Of a stretch of 28,010 bases of DNA, positions 8,701-16,637 are shown piece by piece. Every line of letters starts with the position of its first letter. The first letter of the stretch is position 1. Origin of the DNA: Theristus sp. LFF4_11 (lineage: Eukaryota; Nematoda; Chromadorea; Monhysterida; Xyalidae); contig JASANC010001285.1 of the NCBI GenBank assembly GCA_030248135.1, forward strand, positions 1 through 28,010. The letters are read 5' to 3'. The position numbers and the translations under genes are program-made. Under the pieces are notes generated by a model, which saw nothing but the letters and a program-made list of their open reading frames with translations, was not told the DNA's origin and searched no databases.

Positions 8701-9151
8701 TTTAAAAAGGTGTGGCAGCCAAATTCATGTTTTTCTTTCGTTTACTTTTTCAATCAAAGAAAGAAAATGCAATTCCTTGTTGCAACTTCGTGAATAAATG
8801 AACGTAGTGAAGAAACTGAAGCGGCGCCATTCGTGTGCTTTCGGCCGTTGTTCGCGATCCCAATTGCGAAAGGCCGCTCTGATTGGTTGACCCAGAAAAA
8901 CAAACAAGTCACGGTGATTGCATTGCTTGCACGTTGCACAAGACCATGATGACCATAAACAGAAGTTTTAATGGTTGGTTGGTTGCTTGCGCCCTGATTG
9001 GTTGGCACAGAAAAACAAATGAAAAACGAATCGGGCCCTGATTGGTGGTTGCACCAGAGGCTACAGCGACGAAAAAATTCTGGATGCACATTCGATCGGT
9101 TGTTCAAAACTTTGTGCACTATCATTTAAAAATTTGTGGCAGCCAAACTCA
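8701..9151 (+). repeat. Segment bounded by a 27-bp direct repeat
   Basis: TTTAAAAAGGTGTGGCAGCC (8701 onward, continuing AAATTCA to 8727) recurs at 9125-9151 with three mismatches. Between them, CTGATTGGTTG(A/G)C..CAGAAAAACAAA occurs at about 8878 and 8994, with a partial copy CTGATTGGTGGTTGCACCAG near 9038. It could be a target duplication around an old insertion, or a decayed tandem array. No gene seen. Confidence 0.4.
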
Positions 9152-10370
9152 CTCATGGTACAATCCAAACAGACAGCAATCGCAGACGGAAATCTCGTCT
9201 CTGAAGACGGAGGATCTCTGAACTGAACAAACGGAACGGCACAAGAGACAAGAAAATATCACTGAAAAGTGATTTTAGCCGTTTATCATAAATCATTCAA
9301 TCAAGTTTATTTGTATGACTCACGTCAAACAGGACAACACATTGTCAATTTTTTGCTTGCACTATGGCAGAGGGAACAGACAGACAGACAGACACAGAGC
9401 TCACAACTTTTGAACAATAAAAAATTGGTGAATTGAAGGAGAGACTGATAATGCAACGCTGAATGGAATCAGTTCATTGTTCTGGTTTGTTTTCTGGTCC
9501 ATTTTCCGCATCGACAAGGTTTACAAATGGGTTCCCGACACTTCCCCACAGATGAGTAGATGCTGTGCGTGTGCAGCCGCTGCACCCGTACCAGTGGAAT
9601 GGATGGTTGGCCTGCTTTATTAAGAACCGCTCCAGATAAACCACGCTCTGTCGAAAAAACTTTCTAAAGGTAGCAGACAAATGCTAATTAGAATAAAAAT
9701 GGAAGAAAAGAAAGAAAGAAAAGAAAGGATTTCGATTTGTGATTGTGTCAGATTCATTTTAATGCTGAAGATTGAGTTTTGGATTTTTATGCTTGTTTCA
9801 TGTTTTAAATTGTTTGCAAGCGTCACAGTCCGCGGTGACGGTTGGTTAGTTAGTTGCTGAATGAAATGAAACAGCGTGGTGCAAAACAGCATGACGACGA
9901 TCGATACAAATATCAAACCTGGTCGTCGCCGCGCTAGCAACGCAGCAACGACACTTCATGAAAATGGAATTTGCATTCATTTGGATCGAGATTATTGACC
10001 AGGTGTACTGGAGCTTGCCATGGGTTTTTTGCCGAATTATTTGAACAAACGTCCGCTTTTGTGTTGAAAGCAACCAGCGACGTAGTTCGACAATTCCATT
10101 TTTTTGTTCCCGTGCTTGCGCAGTATCAGTGCTCAGTACTTCATTTCTGATTCTTCAACGACCGATGGTGATGGTCAACGTCAACGTCGTTGTCAAGCGG
10201 TAGGTCTCGAATTTCAAAAATATCTGTTTGACTGATTGAAGTGGAGAAAGTGGCGACGTCTTGTGTTTTGCGCAGCGTCATTTCTGAAGTGAACGGTGTG
10301 TCGTGTTGTGTGCTTTGTACAGACGGCGGTCGGTCCGTCGAGACAGGCGGCCAAGGCCAACCCAGACCTT
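9152..10370. other. No recognised gene; minor simple repeats
   Basis: Contains a (GACA)n patch at about 9378-9400 and an A/G-rich GAAAGAAAGAAAAGAAAGG patch at about 9707-9727. Open frames on both strands are short and lack recognisable domains or convincing splice-site pairs. Confidence 0.45.
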
Positions 10371-10373
10371 GTC

Positions 10374-10765
10374 AAACCAGGCCCGGTCGGAGCAAACCCG
10401 CCAGATTTCATCAGCAGTCTGAGCAGGCCCAAACTTCTGGGAACAACGTAAAATTAAAAATGACAATACACTTGATTTTTTTTGACTCTGGGGCGTGGGC
10501 CATTTTTTTAAATTTAGCGCTTTTGTCTAATAGTGCCACACCACTGAGCGCGAAAAGAAATTCACAAATCAACAAATTTCCGTTTCCTCACATCACGTTG
10601 AAGAGCAGATATTGGTGAATCAGTTTAAGTCGGAAAACAAAGCTACGATGCTTCATCATTTCAGTGGTGCAGCACTATTGGACTATTGAGCTTTTATAAA
10701 ACTGACCCTTGCTCCGACCGTTTTTGAAATACGACGGAACTGCTCCGACCGGGTCTGGTTTACGT
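10374..10765. repeat. Inverted repeat around AAACCAGRCCCGGTCGGAGC
   Basis: AAACCAGGCCCGGTCGGAGC at 10374-10393 is mirrored by GCTCCGACCGGGTCTGGTTT at about 10742-10761. A second inverted GCTCCGACCG lies at about 10711. The arms are about 350 bp apart, which suggests the remains of a DNA element with inverted ends. I find no target duplication or transposase. Confidence 0.45.
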
Positions 10766-10915
10766 TTGTTATTGCTATCGTTTTTCGTGCATTTGCGGTA
10801 TAAACGAACCATTAATTTTTTGGCTCCTTCGTATGACACTTCAATTTCAGTTTAAAAAGACGTGGCGAATAACTTTTGAAGTTGGAAAGAAAAACTGACC
10901 CAAACTTCTGCACAG

Positions 10916-12360
10916 GACGATGTTTACTTCACAACAAGAATTCGACAATCAAAAAACCAACTCGCGACTATTTAACGGACCTTACCTTACCGCACATACT
11001 GACGAAGGAACGGTGGTATACAAAATTATTGACAAGAAAGCTGTCGGATTGAGCGTTCGCTTTGCTTGCTGTGAAGTTGATTTTTTGTTCCCCAGAAACA
11101 GTTGCTTTCCAGAAAATTACGCCGTTTTCCATTCACCGCACAGGACGATTTGCCGCGCGTCAGCACGGAATTGCGCACGCTGAAGACACTGCAGCAAACG
11201 TGTCCCACTGAAATGACGTCATGTGCCGCCAAACATGCGCTTGCCGTTCACTGCAAACCAGACTTTCCGTTTAGCCGATATCTTCCTGTGAACAAATGGT
11301 GAATATCGAATCAGTCACAGCAAATTGACATTTTAGTGCTTGTACTTTGACAAACGGGCGTTTTTTTAAAGCAAACAACGTCATTTTAGTCCGGACACGT
11401 TTGAATAAATCCACAATATTAAAAGTCAAAGTGCAATTTTTCCTTTCCAGACACTTTCGAACAGTCATTGTTGTTCTTGTTCATTTCATGTGGGTGGTGA
11501 AGTAAAAAATCATCTCCACACACATCAGTTTCTTCTTCTATTATTTTGTTTTGGTGTTTTCGGAAAACGTTTCGTTGTCTCTTGAACCTCGTTCCAGTTT
11601 TTTTAGTTTGCGTTTAAAAGATCCATTCCTCAAGCAACCATGATGTAACTAAAATGGCACAAACTCAGTTCTTCTGACGTGTGAATAATGGAAGACTTCA
11701 ATGGGCGTGTGAATGAAAAAACAATAATGGCGCCGCGCCCGCTTTTCAAAAAACCTGGCTTCGACGTAGCGACTGCAATTTCAAACCTCAGTTGTTCGTT
11801 GACAACAAACGCAAACACGAAACCTGTATTTTGTGTGACAAGACAATCCTGTTGCATGTCATGGTCGACAGTAAAAATGATAAAAAACATGAATGTTTGT
11901 TGACTCTGTCGGAACAAACTGATTCAGTTCATCACCACAAAGCATTTTACTCTGTTTTAAGAAAAACATTCCGTTCTTGTTTTGCTGTTTCTGTCTTCAC
12001 TATTGCAGACAACTTGAGCTAGTATTTGGCGAACGCTCCAGCTCAAATGAGCGTCTGAAATGCAATGCAGTTTTGGATTTCAACTTTTACTGTGCGGAAC
12101 AAGTTATTCTTCGATTATGATTTCTGCCTTTGAGCTTCGTTTTGTCATTCAAACGAGCTTTTGACAAACGACAGCGAACTTCGCCACAAAGCATGGGTCG
12201 TCGTTGTGTCCACAAACAACGTTTTATTTTCACATTGCATCAGACGCTTGATATGACCAATCATCGCACAAAGTTCAAAGCCAAAGCCAATCAGCAGTCT
12301 CTACAATTCAATGCCAATTTACATTCCAATCGAACACCACAGAAATATCGTCATTAACAG
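10916..12360 (+). CDS. Scattered candidate exons, unknown gene or pseudogene
   Basis: Several protein-like blocks follow good acceptors. From 10916 (after CTGCACAG): FTSQQEFDNQKTNSRLFNG to a possible donor GTATAC. From about 11146 (after CACCGCACAG), in matching phase: DDLPRVSTELRTLKTLQQTC. From about 11787 (after CCTCAG): KRKHETCILCDKTILLHVMV with a following HEC, possibly a zinc-binding C-x2-C. From about 12009 (after TATTGCAG): QLELVFGERSSSNERLKCN. From 12130: a basic stretch ending RTPQKYRH. No domain is certain and no complete frame can be assembled, so this may be a decayed gene. Confidence 0.25.
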
Positions 12361-12574
12361 CCTGCCTATGTGTTGCATTGCCTGTGTGTTGTTCTTAAAA
12401 GGGGCGGAGTTTCGCGCGTGCGTGTGCGCGCGCGTTATTGGATCATGAGCAATGAGCAATGCCGATGCCAAGTGCGCGTGCTTTTAATAAAGAAGCTTTT
12501 CGGGAATGGATTTTTGATGAAGATGCATGTGCATTTCTTTCATAATGTAGCACTCCGGTTTTCTCGCGGAGGGG

Positions 12575-13347
12575 GGTGGGGGTAGAGATGTAAGGGTCAA
12601 AAAAATTTTTTTTTTAAATTTTTTTTTTAAAAAAAAGTAAAAAAAAATGAGCATTTTTTTTTAAATTTTTTTTATTAAAAATTTTTGAAATTTTTTCTTT
12701 AATGTGCCCTGAAAATGCCGTTTTTGGCATAATTTTTCGAAAGTTCAACAAAAATTTTCTTTGACTTTACCTTGTCACTTAGTCTTCAACGCTGCAGGTG
12801 GTATTCTGGATTGATTTATCGACTGTTTTCAGCCTTGGTGAGTGATGATCGACTCGCGCATTGAAGTACTTGAGCGTCGCAAAGGCTAGTTCAACAAATT
12901 CCGATGTCGCTAAGGTGAGATAGAAGCAGAGAACTCACATTTACGCATCGTTTTTCAGGATCTCGAAAGGTGGAAATTGCACTGTCTGCCACTGCAAGCG
13001 TAACTTCGTTGGTTGCTCGTTGCTGTTTCGCCTCGTGTCGTCAGCATGATCACACCGGTTTGTTGTGGAACTTGTTTCCATGTTATTTGAGGTGAATTGA
13101 GAGGCAAAACACGAGACGTGATGTCGTCGGTGGGAAAATGGGGTCGCCGAAACCAAGTCTGAAATTTTCACCCTCCTCCCATATGAGTGGGGGTCATATG
13201 GTAAGTCGGTGGCTCCTCAGATAGTGATATTCGGACTCCCTGAAAAATTCTGAACAACTTTCATTAAAAAAAAATTAAAAATTTTTTTTTTTTTAAAAAG
13301 AAAAAAAAAATAGAAAATTTTTTTTTCTTGACATCTCTAGGTGGGGG
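12575..13347. repeat. 8-bp target-site duplication GGTGGGGG (12575-12582 and 13340-13347)
   Basis: The same octamer abuts both ends of the element 12583-13339. A duplication of 8 bp is the hallmark of hAT transposition. Confidence 0.8.
12583..13339 (+). mobile_element. Non-autonomous hAT-like element, 757 bp
   Basis: The left end TAGAGATGTAAGGGTC and right end (read inward) TAGAGATGTCAAGAAA share a 9-bp terminal repeat starting TAGAG, as in hAT elements. An exact 8-bp duplication GGTGGGGG flanks it. The interior is largely A/T homopolymer with no transposase frame. Its segment at about 12690-12790 (TTTTTGGCATAATTTTTCGA, AAGTTCAA) matches the inner hAT element at about 17080-17165, so the two belong to related families. 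Its right 209 bp reappear inverted at 13395-13600. Confidence 0.78.
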
Positions 13348-13600
13348 GAGTCCAGTACCCGTGTCGAGGTAAAGGGGGGGGAGGGGGGTGGGGTTAAAGA
13401 TGTCAAGAAAAAAAAATTTTCTATTTTTTTTCTTTAAAAAAAAAATTTTTTTTAATTTTTTTTTAAATGAAAGTTGTTCAGAATTTTTCAGGGAGTCCGA
13501 ATATCACCATCTGAGGAGCCACCGACTTACCATATGACCCCCACTCATATGGGAGGAGGGTGAAAATTTCAGACTTGGTTTCGGCGACCCCATTTTCCCA
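13131..13600. repeat. 470-bp fold-back: hAT right end facing an inverted partial copy
   Basis: The left arm 13131-13339 starts TGGGAAAATGGGGTCGCCGA and the right arm 13395-13600 ends TCGGCGACCCCATTTTCCCA. The arms match with very few differences, including the TCATATGGTAAGTCGGTGGC block, and are separated by a 55-bp G-rich spacer. The right arm starts with the hAT-like terminus TAAAGATGTCAAG and is cut off at 13600, so it is a truncated second copy in opposite orientation. The transcript of either strand would form a long hairpin. Confidence 0.85.
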
Positions 13601-13602
13601 GG

Positions 13603-13730
13603 GCATTGATAAAACTACAGACCCGCACCCGACCCGACCCGATAAAAATTGTGTGATAAAACTACAGACCCGATGTCGGGTCGGGTGTAGACCAGAAAAG
13701 CGTTGATAAAACTACAGACCCGATGTTTTT
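13603..13730 (+). repeat. Tandem repeat TTGATAAAACTACAGACCCG, three copies
   Basis: GATAAAACTACAGACCCG occurs at about 13608, 13653 and 13705, spaced about 50 bp. ACCCGACCCGACCCG and GATGTCGGGTCGGGTGTAGA sequences lie between. It directly abuts the truncated end of the fold-back repeat. Confidence 0.7.
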
Positions 13731-13908
13731 GAAAAAGTGCTCAAAATTCGAAAAAAATTCAAAAAAAATTAAATTGGCCCAACCGCCCAAAATCGGCCAA
13801 AATAAACGTAGTTGGCTGGGAACATGTTACAAATGTAAAATTGTGTTTGTATGGCGGGAAATTCAAATATTGAATCAAAACGTGTCTGGTCACAGTTTTG
13901 TTTGCTTC

Positions 13909-14368
13909 ACGCGGCTGATGTTACAAGTTCCATATATGTGGGTGTGGCTCTGCGAGTAACCAAATATACACGGCAGTTCTGAGCTCTTATTGGCTGCTCA
14001 TGTTATCGATTTCCCAACGTGCATGAGCGTCGAATATAGAACTCAGGATTTCCTGGATTTCACGCATTCACTATTGCTGCTGCATGCGGCTGATGTTACA
14101 CGTTTCGTATATGACAGAGTGTGGCTATGCGAGCAACAACACCCGTTCTTACTGTGGGAGATTTGTGCGGTGATGTCCATGTGCTATGGTTTTGCCATGT
14201 CAGAAAACAAAAAATTATTATTTGAAAGCAAGTTGAAGTAAGAGCTTTCAAGAAAATAAGTCATTGCACAGCAAAGGCCCTGCACAGCACAGCGCTATGT
14301 CGTGTGTTGCTCGCATAGCCACACTCTGTCATATATGAAACGTGTAACATCAGCCGCATGCAGCAACA
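13909..14368. repeat. Three copies of a ~55-75-bp motif, the last inverted
   Basis: The motif GCGGCTGATGTTACACGTTT ... GTGTGGCTATGCGAGCAAC occurs at about 13911-13962 (diverged) and 14086-14142 on +, and inverted at about 14292-14368. The second and third copies form arms of an inverted repeat of about 300 bp (about 14068-14368) that ends exactly where the satellite-bearing element begins. Confidence 0.65.
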
Positions 14369-14370
14369 AT

Positions 14371-15643
14371 AGGGGTCAGGACAAAACCCCTCCCCTCCCC
14401 TCCCCTCCCCTCCTCCTTTTTGGAGGACAAAACCCCTCCCCTCCCCACATGTGACCGTTTTATGCAATCATGTGAACGGTATCTATCATTCTAGTAGCTT
14501 TTCCTGGCAATCAGGGACGTTTTTAAAAAATCGTGTCGAGACCCACACCCACTGCAGAGTTACCGAATTCTTGACATCCAATATTTTGACATTCTGTTAC
14601 AATGCTTCATGTTTCTGAAAGGTTTCAACTGTTATTCATAAGAAACAAAATGGTTTTCAGCAACTTCGTGTCAAGACCCAAAACGACTGCTACCGTAACC
14701 CGTGTGACCAAACTTTCGACTTATGACCGTTTCATGCAATCATGTGAACGATATCAATCATTCTAGTAGCTTTTCCTGGCAATCAGGGACGTTTTTTAAA
14801 AAATCGTGTCAAGACCCACTGCAGAGTTACCGTAATCCTTGACATCCAATATTTTGACATTCTGTTACAATGCTTCATGTTTCTGAAAGGTTTCAACTGT
14901 TATTCATAAGAAACAAAATGGTTTTCAGCAACTTCGTGTCAAGACCCAAAACGACCGCTACCGTAACCCGTGGGACCAAACTTCCGATATATGACCGTTT
15001 TATGCAATCATGTGAACGGTATCTATCATTCTAGTAGCTTCTCCTGGCAATCAGGGATGTTTTTAAAAAATCGTGTCGAGACCCAGTGCAGAGTTACCGT
15101 AATCCTTGACATCCAATATTTGACATTCTGTTACAATGCTTCATGTTTCTGAAAGGTTTCAACTGTTATTCATAAGAAACAAAATGGTTTTCAGCAACTT
15201 CGTGTCAAGACCCAAAACGACCGCTACCGTAACCCGTGGGACCAAACTTCCGATATATGACCGTTTTATGCAATCATGTGAACGGTATCTATCATTCTAG
15301 TAGCTTCTCCTGGCAATCAGGGATGTTTTTAAAAAATCGTGTCGAGACCCACTGCAGAGTTACCGTAATCCTTGACATCCAATTTTTTGACATTCTGTTA
15401 TAATGCTGCATGTTTCTGAAAGGTTTCAACTGTTATTCACAAGAAACAAAGTGTTTTTCAGCAACTTCGTGTCAAGACCCAAAATTACCGTAACCGGTGT
15501 AATTCGTGTCGAGACCCACTGCCGGAGTTACCGTAATCCTTAAAAATCAAAATTTGACATTTTTGAATTTTTGTTGGAGGAGGGGAGGGGTTTTGTCCTG
15601 TCTCAGGAGGGGAGGGGAGGGGAGGGGTTTTGTCCTGACCCCT
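14371..15643. mobile_element. Satellite-carrying element bounded by ~75-bp inverted repeats
   Basis: The left end AGGGGTCAGGACAAAACCCC plus (TCCCC)n plus a second GGACAAAACCCCTCCCC (14371-14446) is mirrored by the right end at about 15571-15643, which ends GGGGTTTTGTCCTGACCCCT. The interior is almost wholly a tandem array. No coding sequence. The immediate flanks (GCAACAAT and CGAGCCTA) show no target duplication, so the superfamily is undecided. The AGGGG start is compatible with hAT but not decisive. Confidence 0.7.
14451..15550 (+). repeat. Tandem satellite, ~268-bp unit, four copies
   Basis: The landmark TGACCGTTTTATGCAATCAT recurs at about 14452, 14724, 14992 and 15258, giving unit lengths of about 272, 268 and 266. 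Copies two to four are nearly identical; the last degenerates after about 15480. Each unit contains two related half-motifs (CGTGTCAAGACCCAAAACG.. CTACCGTAACC and CGTGTCGAGACCCACTGC..GTTACCGTAATCC), so the unit probably arose from a shorter repeat. Confidence 0.9.
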
Positions 15644-15649
15644 CGAGCC

Positions 15650-16135
15650 TAACAAAACGCCTCAAAACAACAGAATGCCTCAAACTAAGTGGAATCAAAA
15701 AAAGGAAATGACATGAAAATGTCCGGTTTTTAAGTGAAATGTCAACACAACTGAGAAAAAGTCAACCTGAACAAACACTCGAACACTACAACACAGTCGA
15801 GACACGACACTACAAAACAAAACAAACCGACTCTGACAGTCAGACTGAAACAGACTGTTGATCAAAAAAAAACTAAGACAAAATAAATTTGGTTGGTAAA
15901 TTACGAGGCGAATCGTCACCTTATCTGCATCGGAAATGGTAAGCCAAGCTTTGGGACGCTCAAAAACTTCATCGCAGATGTTGTCGAAGCCTAAAATCAG
16001 TCGGTAAAACGGTCCAAATTCGACTGCTGACGGTTTTACGGTAATATCAAAGAAAATTTTTGTTGAACTTGTTTGTTTTCACTTTTGCTGGGGACAATTA
16101 GTGACGTTTTGGAGGTCAAAACACAAGAAGAGGCA
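15650..16135. other. No recognised gene
   Basis: Unique-looking A-rich sequence with scattered CAACAC/GACACGAC microrepeats. Open frames are short and biased. No splice-site pair supports an exon. Confidence 0.45.
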
Positions 16136-16344
16136 TGGTAACGGTTTGGAAAAGGGGCAATTGAGGTCACCAAAACAAAATCTGCAAAGTTCCGCCACAC
16201 GGGAGTCATTCGGGAGGCGCTTGCATATCATATGTGGTTCTTCGAACTCCCTGATAGCACAACTTTGATATTTGAATGTTTTTTAAATTTTTGTTCAAAA
16301 ACAAAAATAACGATTTTTTTCTTTTTTTAACAACCCTACCCCTG
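16136..16344. mobile_element. Diverged hAT-like remnant
   Basis: CATATCATATGTGG..TTCGAACTCCCTGATAG..AACTTTGATATT resembles the hAT segment at 13190-13265 (CATATGG..CGGACTCCCTGAAAAA..AACAACTTTCATT). The right end AACCCTACCCCTG reads inward as CAGGGGTAGGGTTG, a typical hAT terminus. The left end is not identifiable. Confidence 0.4.
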
Positions 16345-16349
16345 ACGAT

Positions 16350-16574
16350 GATTTGTATACATACTTAAAAGTGATTTTTTTGATTTCTGATCAGAGGTTG
16401 CTTGCAATGAGTCGTTGTAGGTTCCTAATCCTAAACCTAATCCTAATCCTAAGCCAAGCCTTTTTGATAAGGTGAAAATGATCAATTTAGTTTTTGCATT
16501 TTTTTCTTTCCTGTGTTAAAGGGCAGGGGCCACCGCTACTGCACATGCACCTGTTTTAATAATGATGCATTACG
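16350..16574 (+). repeat. Dispersed repeat with telomere-like core, copy 2
   Basis: The longer copy of the repeat at 8042-8188, with an additional stretch of about 77 bp (about 16456-16530). It contains CCTAATCCTAAACCTAATCC. CCCCTGACG occurs just before (16339-16347) and just after it (16575-16583), possibly a 9-bp target duplication. It lies within 65 bp of the TACO1 start codon. Confidence 0.7.
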
Positions 16575-16610
16575 CCCCTGACGGAGTCTCTGGCTTTTCA
16601 TGAATCTGAG

Positions 16611-16637
16611 CTGCTTTCAGTTTGCAACGAACGCGTC
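16611..16637 (+). promoter_or_regulatory. Probable spliced-leader acceptor and leader of the TACO1 gene
   Basis: GCTGCTTTCAG ends at 16620, 17 nt before the ATG at 16638. A TTTCAG acceptor a few bases upstream of the start, with no matching upstream donor, is typical of nematode SL trans-splicing. Inferred from sequence only; a 5'-UTR intron acceptor is the alternative. Confidence 0.5.

Noticed and set aside
14451..15550. CRISPR array
   Set aside because: Regular spacing, but the units are about 268 bp of continuous homology without unique spacers. It is a tandem satellite in eukaryotic DNA.
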